The notes beneath the pieces were generated by a model. That model was not told the DNA's origin, did no database searches, and was given only the letters and a program-made list of their open reading frames with translations. A program made the position numbers and the translations under genes. Of a stretch of 64,000 bases of DNA, positions 15,876-23,837 are shown one piece after another. This stretch comes from Streptomyces drozdowiczii (GTDB lineage Bacteria > Actinomycetota > Actinomycetes > Streptomycetales > Streptomycetaceae), in NCBI RefSeq assembly GCF_026167665.1, contig NZ_CP098740.1, positions 6,634,001 through 6,698,000 on the forward strand. The letters are read 5' to 3'. Positions within the stretch are counted from its first letter, which is position 1, and every line of letters begins with the position of its first letter.

Positions 15876-16837
15876 GGCAGGAGGCGCGGCAGCTGTTCGG
15901 TGACCAGCTCCAGGTTCTCGGCGACCAGGTCGTCGGGCATGCCGGCGATGCTCGCCCAGAAGATCAGGTGCTTCACGGGCAGGCCCGCGGTCAGCTCCTT
16001 GATGCGGACGGCGGCGTCCTCGGGGGTGAGGATGTCGAGCAGTCCGCGCCGGTCCTCGGCGTCCGGGTCGCGCAGGTCCTCCAGGGTCAGGGGCGGCGGG
16101 CCTTCGAAAGCGGTTCCCTGGAGAGCCCCCTGACGGTAGGAGTTCACCTGGTGGACCAGGTGGGGGCCGATACGGTGCCAGGCGGCCTCCGGGTCCCGGG
16201 AGAGCAGAATGGGGAGCAGATCGCTCACGCGAGCGGTCTCCGGGTCGTGGCCGCCTTCGACCAGACCCTCGCGGTACTGCCCGAAGCGTTCGCGGGAGAT
16301 GTGCAGCAGCCCGACGCCCAGCCGCCCGGCCAGCCGGGCGCCCCGCGGCCCGTAGAAGCCGCCCCACACCGGTGGCGGGTCCTGGATCGGCAGGGGAGTG
16401 ATCTCCCGCTCGCGCCAGAGCCGGAGGATCTCCCTCATGCGTTCCTCGGTCCGTGCGAAGCGGTGACCGAAGTCGGCGTCGAAGAGCGCGTACTCGGGGA
16501 CGCGGTAACCGGCCCCGAGGCCGAGTTCGAGCCGGCCACCGCTGAGCAGGTCCACGATCGCCGCCTGTTCGGCGATGTCGACCGGGTGGTGCAGTGCCGG
16601 CAGGACGACAGAGGTGCCGATACGTGTGTGGCGGGTGCGTGCGGCGACGGCCGCGGCGAACGTGAGCGGCTGGGGCAGGTAGCCGTCCTCGAACCGGTGG
16701 TGCTCGGTGAACCACAGACCGCCCGCGCCCCGGCGGTCCGCTTCCTCGCAGAACTCCAGGGTCCGCGCGTAGTGGTCTGCCCAGGGCCGGTGCCACTGGT
16801 CGGGGTTGCGCAGGTCGAAGAGGAGTCCGACGTCCAT
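15872..16837 (-). CDS. LLM-class flavin-dependent oxidoreductase
   Basis: A 321-aa luciferase-like monooxygenase of the bacterial luciferase/alkanal-monooxygenase group. The N-terminal strand is MDVGLLFDLRNP, then GLWFTEHHRFEDGYLPQPLT with the conserved EHH, and IGTSVVLPALHHPVDIAEQA with the flavin contact region. It uses FMNH2 supplied by a separate reductase; none is obvious in the window. Within the operon it is a candidate for a late oxidation of the polyketide. It lies 29 nt downstream of the SDR gene stop. Confidence 0.87.
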   Translation of the reverse strand: MDVGLLFDLRNPDQWHRPWADHYARTLEFCEEADRRGAGGLWFTEHHRFEDGYLPQPLTFAAAVAARTRHTRIGTSVVLPALHHPVDIAEQAAIVDLLSGGRLELGLGAGYRVPEYALFDADFGHRFARTEERMREILRLWREREITPLPIQDPPPVWGGFYGPRGARLAGRLGVGLLHISRERFGQYREGLVEGGHDPETARVSDLLPILLSRDPEAAWHRIGPHLVHQVNSYRQGALQGTAFEGPPPLTLEDLRDPDAEDRRGLLDILTPEDAAVRIKELTAGLPVKHLIFWASIAGMPDDLVAENLELVTEQLPRLLP

Positions 16838-16866
16838 GACAGATGCCTTTCGGAAGGGGGGCAGGC

Positions 16867-17637
16867 CTAGCCGAGGAGGGTGCCGCCGGTGGCGTCGACG
16901 AAGGAGCCGGTGATCCAGCGAGCCTCGTCGGTGGCGAGGAAGGTGACGACGTCGGCGACGTCCCCGGCCTCTCCCACGCGCCGGAAGGCGGACAGCTTGG
17001 CCATCTCCGCCACGGCCTCCGGGATGTCGAAGACGGGACTCCCGTTGTCGGTGATCCCGGGCGCCACGCTGTTGATGGTGATGCCGCGGGGGGCGAGCTG
17101 CCGCGCCAGGTGGAGGGTGAGCTGCTCGATCGCTCCCTTGGTCATGGCGTACGCCACCTGCTCGGGGTTGGCGACCCGGGTCAGGCCCGAGGAGATGTTG
17201 ACGATCCTGCCGCCCTCGGGAATCGACGGCAGGGCGCGCTGCACCAGGAAGTACGGCGCCTTGGCGTTGACGGCGAAGAAGCGGTCGAACTGCTCCGGGG
17301 TGACGTCCTCGGGGGCGACGCCGTTCTGGGTGGTCTCACCCGCGTTGTTGACGAGGACGTCGAGGGTGGTCTCGCCGGTCCGCTCCTTCAGCCCGCGTTC
17401 CAGGCCGAGGAAGAGTTCGTGGACGTCGCCGAGGACGCCGAGTTCGGCGCGGACGGTGAAGCCGCGGCCGCCCTCCCCCTCGATGGTCGCCAGGGTCGCG
17501 TCGGCCGACTCCCGGTCGTGCGCGTAATGGACGGCGACGAGGGCACCCTCGCGGGCCAGCCGGATCGCGATGGCGCGTCCGATGCCCCGGCTCGACCCGG
17601 TGACGAGTGCGGTCTTTCCTTCGAGCCTGTTGCTCAT
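16867..17637 (-). CDS. SDR reductase, probable angucycline C6 ketoreductase (LanV/PgaM-red type)
   Basis: A 256-aa classical SDR. Its motifs are TGSSRGIGRAIAIRL, NNAGETTQNG, the active-site Ser in NISSGLTRV, and YAMTKGAIEQ (Tyr-x-x-x-Lys). In angucycline loci the SDR directly after the second flavoprotein is LanV or the C-terminal part of UrdM/PgaM, reducing C6. The position here (4 nt after the flavoprotein stop) is identical, hence the proposal. The ATG at 17637 is chosen over upstream in-frame codons because the SDR fold begins there. The frame itself is open further upstream, into the flavoprotein gene. Confidence 0.87.
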   Translation of the reverse strand: MSNRLEGKTALVTGSSRGIGRAIAIRLAREGALVAVHYAHDRESADATLATIEGEGGRGFTVRAELGVLGDVHELFLGLERGLKERTGETTLDVLVNNAGETTQNGVAPEDVTPEQFDRFFAVNAKAPYFLVQRALPSIPEGGRIVNISSGLTRVANPEQVAYAMTKGAIEQLTLHLARQLAPRGITINSVAPGITDNGSPVFDIPEAVAEMAKLSAFRRVGEAGDVADVVTFLATDEARWITGSFVDATGGTLLG

Positions 17638-17641
17638 GTGG

Positions 17642-18826
17642 TCAGCTCCCTGTGGATGCGGGTGGTCGGGGGGTGTCGAGCCCGGTGACGACCCGGGCGA
17701 GATGGCGGCGTACAACGCCCAGGCGCAGGAGTCCGGCGACGACCTCACGCACGCCGTCCACCTCGGGGCCGCCGAGCAGCAGCCGTGCCTGGGCCCGGAT
17801 CCCGGTGAGCGCGCGGGCGGTCACCGGGTGCCGTTCGCGGTGGTACGCGTCGAGCTCGTCGTCGCCGGCGCGGCCGGTGACCCGGGCGGCGAGGCGCGGA
17901 CCGAGGGCGGCGGCGTCCTGGAGGCCCAGGTTGAGCGCCTGGCCGCCCACCGGCATCTGGACGTGGGCGGCGTCACCGGCGAGCAGGACCCGGCCGCGCC
18001 GGTAGGCGGTGACCTGCCGGCTGGCGTTGTCGAACGCGTTCAGCCACAACGGTGTGCCGTGGCCGATGTCCTCGCCGGTCACCTCGGCCCAGGCGGCGGT
18101 GACCTCCGCGAAGGACGGCGGGCCGGTGCGCCGGGCCGGTGGCGCGCCGAAGAGGTGGACCATCACCCGGGTGGAGCCGTCGGGCCAGCGGTGCGCCGTG
18201 GCCAGCCCGCGCGGGTGCCGTTCGAAGCGGCGGTCGGGTACGTCGACGCCGGCCACGTCGGCGCGCAGCATCTCCAGCGTCCCGTCCTCCCCGGCGAGTT
18301 CGAAGCCGCCGAGCCGCCGTACCGTGCTGTGTTCGCCGTCGCAGCCGACGACGAACGCGGCCGTGGTGCGGTGCGTGGTGCCGTCGGTGCCGGTGTGGGC
18401 GACCTCCACGCGGTGGGGACGGACCGTGAGCCCCGTGACCCGGTGTCCGCGCCGGACGTGGGCCCCGAGGCCGGTGGCCCAGAGCTGGAGGACGGCCTCC
18501 AGCCGGGTCTGGGGGCACTTCCACTGTCCGGCGTGCGGGTGGCCGGGCTCCGCTTCGGCGAGATCGAGGCGGAGCCCGCCGAAGTGGCCGGGCCCGCCGT
18601 CCGGCAGGGCGCCCAGGCGCCGGAGCACGCCGCGGTCCTCCAGGATCTCCAGGGTGCGGCTGTGCAGGGTGGACGCCCGGGACTCCGTGGTGGGTTCCAC
18701 GAGTTGCTCCAGGACGGTCACCCGGGCACCGCCCAGGCGCAGTTCTCCGGCGAGGAGGAGCCCGACGGGCCCGGCGCCGACGACGACCACGTCGGCCGCC
18801 GGGACCTCGGCCGCCGTCCCGGTCAA
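17642..18826 (-). CDS. FAD-dependent oxygenase, UrdM/PgaM flavoprotein type, lacking C-terminal domain
   Basis: A 394-aa aromatic hydroxylase. The FAD dinucleotide motif is VVVVGAGPVGLLLAGEL, the DG motif VVGCDGEHSTVRRL, and the GD motif VLLAGDAAHVQMPVGGQ. Typical PgaE-class enzymes have ~490 aa with a thioredoxin-like tail. Here the tail is absent and an SDR gene follows at once, as in the flavoprotein half of UrdM/PgaM. The start is TTG, overlapping the aromatase stop (TTGA). A C6 run (17668-17673) occurs nine codons before the stop. One C fewer would fuse the protein to the SDR; one more would end it in the ATGA overlap seen elsewhere in this operon. It probably acts at C12/C12b with its partner. 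Confidence 0.88.
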   Translation of the reverse strand: MTGTAAEVPAADVVVVGAGPVGLLLAGELRLGGARVTVLEQLVEPTTESRASTLHSRTLEILEDRGVLRRLGALPDGGPGHFGGLRLDLAEAEPGHPHAGQWKCPQTRLEAVLQLWATGLGAHVRRGHRVTGLTVRPHRVEVAHTGTDGTTHRTTAAFVVGCDGEHSTVRRLGGFELAGEDGTLEMLRADVAGVDVPDRRFERHPRGLATAHRWPDGSTRVMVHLFGAPPARRTGPPSFAEVTAAWAEVTGEDIGHGTPLWLNAFDNASRQVTAYRRGRVLLAGDAAHVQMPVGGQALNLGLQDAAALGPRLAARVTGRAGDDELDAYHRERHPVTARALTGIRAQARLLLGGPEVDGVREVVAGLLRLGVVRRHLARVVTGLDTPRPPASTGS

Positions 18827-19761
18827 CGCCGGGCTTCCGCGTACTGCTTGGCGTGGCCCAGCGTTGCGCGGCTGTTGCCGCCGAGGGCGTCGCGGATGAA
18901 GGCGCGGGCCTCCGGGACACCCGCGCCCTCACCGAGGATCTCGGTGATCCTCTCCGCGTTCAGGACGACGGTGTGCTGGGAGGTGGCGGTGGTGACCCCG
19001 TCGGCGTCCTCCTCCAGCTGCCAGTAGCCGGTGTGCAGGGTGAGCAGTGCGGGCAGCGTCGTCTGTTTGTACGCGATCCGGCGGTACGGGAAGCAGACCC
19101 GGACGGACTCGGTGGTGTGGGCCGACCCGTCCTTGGTACGGGTGTCGAGCCGCAGGATCTGGAGGCCGGGGGTCTCCTCCGTCAGCCGGACCCCGGCTAC
19201 GTGGGGGAGCCGCTCGGTCCAGAGCGCGGCCTCGTTGAGGAAGTCGTACACGTCCTTGGCGGAGCCCTCGACGCGCACGGAGTCCTCGAAGGAGAGGGAG
19301 AGTTCGGCGTCCGTGGCGCCCAGTTCGAGGTTGGTCTTCAGCCCGGGCAGCTCGGCCCGGCTGTTGCGGTCGACGGCCTGGTCGATCCAGACCAGCTTCT
19401 CCGGGTCGTCGTCCACGGCCCGGTACTCGTGGAGGAGGCGGACGCGGGTCTCGCCCCCGGCGAGCGGCTCGACGATCCACGTCCCGGTCATCTCGGCGAC
19501 GGGGTGGGCGGGGATCTCCTGCCAGAAGCGGATCCGCAGTCCCTCGGGGTCCAGGACCCGGATGGAGGTCCAGCTCTTGGCCTCGCCGTTGGCGGTGGCC
19601 CAGATCCGTATGCGCTCCTGGTCGCCGTCGACCTCCAACTGCTCGACGTGGACGGAGGGCGGGAAGAGGCGGGGCCAGTTCTCGACCTCGGCGAGCAGCC
19701 GGTAGACCTCGGAGGCGGCGGCCCGGACAGTGATTTCGTGCTCGACCTCGCGGGTCGTCAT
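18823..19761 (-). CDS. Bifunctional aromatase/cyclase (di-domain, JadD/UrdL type)
   Basis: A 312-aa protein of two START-like (SRPBCC) domains, residues ~1-150 and ~160-310. The first opens EHEITVRAAASEVYRLLAEV and has FPPSVHVEQLE; the second has VRVEGSAKDVYDFLNEAALW and HTVVLNAERI. Di-domain aromatase/cyclases act after C9 ketoreduction, closing and aromatising the first ring of the bound decaketide. Its place directly after the KR is as in other angucycline loci. The ATG is 36 nt after the KR stop. Confidence 0.93.
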   Translation of the reverse strand: MTTREVEHEITVRAAASEVYRLLAEVENWPRLFPPSVHVEQLEVDGDQERIRIWATANGEAKSWTSIRVLDPEGLRIRFWQEIPAHPVAEMTGTWIVEPLAGGETRVRLLHEYRAVDDDPEKLVWIDQAVDRNSRAELPGLKTNLELGATDAELSLSFEDSVRVEGSAKDVYDFLNEAALWTERLPHVAGVRLTEETPGLQILRLDTRTKDGSAHTTESVRVCFPYRRIAYKQTTLPALLTLHTGYWQLEEDADGVTTATSQHTVVLNAERITEILGEGAGVPEARAFIRDALGGNSRATLGHAKQYAEARR

Positions 19762-19797
19762 GGTGAAGTCTCCTGGATGAAGTGGTGTGATGGGGTG

Positions 19798-20583
19798 TCA
19801 GAAGTTGCCGAGGCCGCCGCATACGTTGAGGGCCTGCGCGGTGATGGAGGCGGCGGTGTCGGACACCAGATAGCCGACGAGACCGGCGACCTCCTCGGGG
19901 GTGGAGTAGCGCCCGAGCGGGATCTTGGCGTTGAACCTCTCCAGGACCGCGTCCTCGGTGGTCTCGTAGGCGGCGGCGTAGCCCTCGCGTACGCGCTGGG
20001 CCATCGGCGTCTCCACATACCCGGGGCAGACGGCGTTGACGGTGATCCCGGTAGGGGCCAGTTCGTTGCCGAGCGCCTTGGTGAAGCCGACCACCCCGTG
20101 CTTGGAGGCCGAGTAGGGGGCGCCGAGGACGACGCCCTGCTTGCCGGCGGTGGAGGCGATGTTGACGATCCGGCCCCGGTCCTTCTGCCGCAGCCCACCT
20201 GTGTTCAGGACTTCCCGGGTGACGCGGAAGACGCTGGTGAGGTTGGTGTCGATGACGTCGTCCCAGAGGTCGTCGGCGATGTCCGCAGTAACCCCTCCGC
20301 CGCTGCGGCCGGCGTTGTTGACAAGGACGTCGACCGTGCCGTAGCGGTCCACGGCGGCTCCGACGAACGCGCGCACGTCGTCGGCGGACCGGACGTCCAG
20401 GGTGGTGCCGTCGACGTCCAGCCCCTCCGCCCGCAGTTCCTTGACGGTGGCGGCGACGTTGTCGCCGTTACGGGCTCCGATGAAGACCCGGTGGCCCTGG
20501 CCGGCGAGCAGCCGGGCGACGGCGAGGCCGATGCCGCTGGTGGCGCCGGTGACGAGGGCCACGGGGCCCGTGTGCTGGCTCAT
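19798..20583 (-). CDS. Type II PKS C9 ketoreductase (ActIII family)
   Basis: A 261-aa SDR close to ActIII. It shows TGATSGIGLAVARLLAGQGH, the cofactor loop IGARNGDN, NNAGRSGGG, the catalytic Ser in IASTAGKQG and YSASKHGVVG with Tyr and Lys. The ActIII PGG motif reads SGG here, as I recall for angucycline ketoreductases. It reduces the C9 carbonyl of the nascent poly-beta-ketone on the ACP. It lies between the ACP (9 nt) and the aromatase. Well supported. Confidence 0.95.
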   Translation of the reverse strand: MSQHTGPVALVTGATSGIGLAVARLLAGQGHRVFIGARNGDNVAATVKELRAEGLDVDGTTLDVRSADDVRAFVGAAVDRYGTVDVLVNNAGRSGGGVTADIADDLWDDVIDTNLTSVFRVTREVLNTGGLRQKDRGRIVNIASTAGKQGVVLGAPYSASKHGVVGFTKALGNELAPTGITVNAVCPGYVETPMAQRVREGYAAAYETTEDAVLERFNAKIPLGRYSTPEEVAGLVGYLVSDTAASITAQALNVCGGLGNF

Positions 20584-20592
20584 GAGGTCTCC

Positions 20593-20874
20593 TCAGACGG
20601 TGCGGGTGGCGGTCAGCTGCGCGTTGACCACGTCGATCAGCGCGCGGGGGGTGTCGGCGTCGGTGAGGGTGTCGTCGTCGAGCGTGATGCCGTACTCCCG
20701 CTCGATCCGGCCGCCCGTCTCCAGCAGGGCGAGCGACTCGTAACCGAGGGCGTCGAAGGTGGTGTCGAGGATGTCGGCGTCGAGGTCGACCCCCTCCTCG
20801 GCGCCGGCGGCCTCCCGGAGGATGCGGCGCAGGTCGTCCAGGACGAAGACGGTGTGGGTGCCGGGCACGGACAT
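20593..20874 (-). CDS. Acyl carrier protein of the type II PKS
   Basis: A 93-aa ACP. The phosphopantetheine attachment serine is S47 in FDALGYESLALLE, followed by helix III residues (IEREYGITLDDD). It carries the growing chain for the KS/CLF pair and must be activated by a PPTase; one is encoded at 31683-32399. A spacer of 102 bp separates it from the CLF stop, the largest gap in the core operon; no gene is visible there. Confidence 0.95.
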   Translation of the reverse strand: MSVPGTHTVFVLDDLRRILREAAGAEEGVDLDADILDTTFDALGYESLALLETGGRIEREYGITLDDDTLTDADTPRALIDVVNAQLTATRTV

Positions 20875-20976
20875 GGCGAAGCCTTTCGTGGCGTGGAGCG
20901 TTACGGACGGTGGCGCGGCGCGCGACGGTGGGCGGCGCAGGTGGTCGGGGGCGGGGGAGTCGCGTGTACGGGCGTG

Positions 20977-22203
20977 TCACCCCGGTTCGCCGGCGCGGCG
21001 CACGACGAGCGCGGAGTTGAAGCCGCCCTGCCCACGGGCCAGGACCAGTGCGGTGCGCAGCGCGGCGGGGCGGGGGCCGGGCCCGACCAGGTCGATCTCG
21101 TACCCCTCGGCGAGGGTGGAGCCGACGGTCGGCGGGATGACGCCGTCCCGCAGGGAGAGCAGGGCGGTGGCGACGTCGAGCGGCGCCGCCCCGGAGTACA
21201 GCCGGCCGGTCATCGTCTTGGGGGCGGTGACCGGCACCCCGCGCGGCCCGAAGACCTTGGTGAGCGCCTCGGCCTCCGCCCGGTCGAGTTCCGGCACCGC
21301 GGCGGCGTCGGCGAACACGACGTCGATGTCGGCCGGTTCGCTTCCGGCGTCGGCCAGGGCCAGTTCGATCGCGCGTTGGAGCCCGGGGGCCCGGCCGCTG
21401 CCGGGCCGCGGGTCCATCGTGGCGGCGTGGCCGGTGATCTCTCCGTACACCCGGGGGGCGCCCCGGCGGCGGGCGTGCTCGGCGTCCTCCACGACGAGGA
21501 TGGCACCCCCCTCTCCGGGGACGTGTCCGGAGGCTTCGCTGTCGAAGGGGAGGTAGGCGCGCTCGGGGTCGTCCGAGGTGGTGAGCCGGCCCCCGGCGAT
21601 CTGCGCCACCCATCCCCAGGAGCACAGGGAGGCGTCCACGGCCCCCGCGATGAGGACGGGGGTTCCCTTGCGGACCTGGCGCCGGGCCTGGGCGAGGGCG
21701 TCGAGGCCGCCGGCCTGGTCGCTGACGACGACGCTGCTCGGCCCCCGGGCACCGGTGCGGATGGAGATCTGCCCGCTGTTGACCGCGTAGAACCAGGCGA
21801 ACGACTGGTAGGCGGAGACGTAGGTGCCGCCCTTGCTCCACAGGGCCTTGAGCTCGTTCTGGCCGAACTCGAAGCCGCCCGAGTGGCCGGCGGTGATCAC
21901 GCCGACGTCGTAGTCGGGCAGGTCGCCGGGGGTGACCTCCGCGTCCGCCAGGGCCCAGTCGGCCCCGACGAGCGAGATCCGCGTCATCCGGTCGGTCTGC
22001 GGCAGAAGCCGTCCCGGCAGCAGTTCGGAGGCTTCGAAGCCGCTGATCTCGCCGGCCAGTCGGGAGGGGTAGGGCGTGGGGTCGAACCGGGTCAGCGGGG
22101 CGATGGCCCGCCGCCCCGCGAGGGTGGCCCGCCAATACGTCTCCAGGCCGAGCCCGTTGGGGGCGGCGACGCCGATTCCGGTGATGACCGTCCGGGCGCT
22201 CAT
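20977..22203 (-). CDS. Ketosynthase beta subunit / chain length factor
   Basis: A 408-aa KS-beta. The thiolase-type fold begins [20 protein letters not shown]. The active-site cysteine of KS-alpha is replaced by Gln in [14 protein letters not shown], the mark of chain length factors. [14 protein letters not shown] and [13 protein letters not shown] are conserved blocks. With KS-alpha it sets chain length, decaketide in angucyclines; this is inferred from the gene set. The ATG overlaps the KS-alpha stop (ATGA), ensuring 1:1 synthesis. Confidence 0.95.
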   Translation of the reverse strand: MSARTVITGIGVAAPNGLGLETYWRATLAGRRAIAPLTRFDPTPYPSRLAGEISGFEASELLPGRLLPQTDRMTRISLVGADWALADAEVTPGDLPDYDVGVITAGHSGGFEFGQNELKALWSKGGTYVSAYQSFAWFYAVNSGQISIRTGARGPSSVVVSDQAGGLDALAQARRQVRKGTPVLIAGAVDASLCSWGWVAQIAGGRLTTSDDPERAYLPFDSEASGHVPGEGGAILVVEDAEHARRRGAPRVYGEITGHAATMDPRPGSGRAPGLQRAIELALADAGSEPADIDVVFADAAAVPELDRAEAEALTKVFGPRGVPVTAPKTMTGRLYSGAAPLDVATALLSLRDGVIPPTVGSTLAEGYEIDLVGPGPRPAALRTALVLARGQGGFNSALVVRRAGEPG

Positions 22204-23488
22204 CGGGTGCTCCGATCGGGGCGGGCGAGGACGACCGCGCTCTGGAAGCCGCCGAAGCCGCTGCCGACGGACAGCACCGCGTCGGTCCGCCGGTCGCGGG
22301 CGGTCAGGGGCACGTAGTCGAGGTCGCACTCGGGGTCGGGGTTGTGGAGGTTGGCCGTGGGCGGGACGACGTGGTGCTCCATCGCGAGCACGGACGCGGC
22401 GACCTCGATCGATCCGATGGCACCGAGCGAGTGGCCGACCATCGACTTGATGGAGGAGACCGGGGTGCGGTAGGCGTGCTCACCGAGGCTCCGCTTGAAC
22501 GCCGCGGTCTCGTGGCGGTCGTTCTGCTTCGTACCGGAACCGTGGGCGTTGATGTAGTCGATGTCCTCGGCGCCCAGCCGTGCCTCGTCCAGGGCCACCC
22601 GGATCGCCTCGGCCATCTCCTTGCCGTCGGGCCGCAGCCCGGTCATGTGGAAGGCGTTGGACCGGGTGGCGTAGCCGGCCACCTCGGCGTAGATGTGGGC
22701 CCCTCGCCGCCGGGCGCCGGAAAGCTCCTCCAGGACGAAGACGGCGGCGCCCTCACCGAGGACGAAACCATTGCGGCTGGAGTCGAAGGGTCGGGAGGCG
22801 TGTTCGGGGTCGTCGTTGCGGGGGTGGTGGCCTTGATGGCGTCGAAGCAGGCCACCGTGATGGGGGAGATGGGGGCGTCGGTGGCGCCGGCCACCATCAC
22901 GTCGGCGAGACCGTCCCTGATGACGCCGGCGGCGTGGCCGACGGCGTCGAGCCCGGAGGTGCATCCGGTGGAGACGACCGTGCCCGGCCCCTCGGCTCCG
23001 ACGGCCCAGGCGACCTCCGTGGCGAAGGAGCTCGGGACCAGGAAGTTGTAGAGGTGCGGCACGGCGTAGCGGTGGTCGACCAGGTCGAGCCTGCCGCCGT
23101 CGCTGACCGTGCGGTACTCCTGGTCGAGTCCGGTGGTGGCGCCGACGGCGCTGCCGATGGTGACCCCGGTGCGCACCGGGTCCAGAGCCGTGAAGTCGAG
23201 CCCGCTGTCGTGGACGGCCTCGCGGGCGGTGACGACGGCGAACTGGGCGGCCCGGTCCATCCGCCTGACCTCCTGCGGGCCGAGGCCGGCGAGCTCGGGG
23301 TCGAAGTCGACCTCCGCGGCGACCTGGGAGCGGAACGGCGAGGGGTCGAAGAGGGAGATCCGTCGCGTCGCGGTCCGGCCGTCGGAGATCAGCCGCCAGA
23401 AGTCCTTGGTGCCGAGGGCGCCGGGCGCGGTGACGCCCACCCCGGTGATGACGACACGGCGTTCCTGTCCGGGCGGGGTGGCGGTCAT
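22200..23488 (-). CDS. Ketosynthase alpha subunit of the type II PKS (frameshifted in this sequence)
   Basis: The condensing subunit, about 429 aa once corrected. The 5' frame gives [20 protein letters not shown] through the active-site C176 ([16 protein letters not shown]) to [10 protein letters not shown]. The protein then continues in another frame as [20 protein letters not shown], and runs to the end with His motifs [12 protein letters not shown] and [11 protein letters not shown]. The break is at a C5 run on the coding strand (22820-22824 on +); six C restore [15 protein letters not shown], matching the family. The length (1289 nt) is one short of a multiple of three. The cluster could not work without this subunit, so a lost base in the assembly is the likeliest cause; a real pseudogene is the alternative. 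Its ATG overlaps the cyclase stop. Confidence 0.93.
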
Positions 23489-23811
23489 GTGGCGCTCCAA
23501 TGGTAGAAGCGCTGGGCCAGCGCATCGGCCGGCGAGCGCCAGGTGGCGGGGTCGTAGGCCGCGATGTGGGGCTTGAGGTCGTCGCTGATGCCGATGAACC
23601 GGCTGTCCGACTTGGCGGCCTCGATACGCTCGCCGCCGTCCTCGCCGTCGAAGTCCTGCAGGTGGAAGTAGAGCCCGCGGTACGCGAACAGCTGGCGGCG
23701 GCGGGTGCCCATCCGGTGGGGCATGTCGGTGGTGTCGAACTCGCCGAAGAGACGGGCGACTTCGTCGGCGCTCCCGATCTCCATCCGGGCGACGATGAGG
23801 TTGCTGTGCAT
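23485..23811 (-). CDS. TcmI-family polyketide cyclase (UrdF/LanF/JadI type)
   Basis: A 108-aa ferredoxin-like cyclase. It has [20 protein letters not shown], the conserved [14 protein letters not shown], and [12 protein letters not shown]. In angucycline loci the homologue sits directly before KS-alpha and directs later ring closure to the benz[a]anthracene skeleton. Together with the gene order this is a main reason to call the cluster angucycline-type. The gene starts 26 nt after the FAD oxygenase stop and overlaps KS-alpha by ATGA. Confidence 0.93.
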   Translation of the reverse strand: MHSNLIVARMEIGSADEVARLFGEFDTTDMPHRMGTRRRQLFAYRGLYFHLQDFDGEDGGERIEAAKSDSRFIGISDDLKPHIAAYDPATWRSPADALAQRFYHWSAT

Positions 23812-23837
23812 GGTGGCCTCTCTGAGAGCGGTCGTGG

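Noticed and set aside
20875..20976. Possible gene or second ACP between ACP and CLF
   Set aside because: The 102-bp gap has no ORF with a ribosome binding site; it is simply a long spacer.
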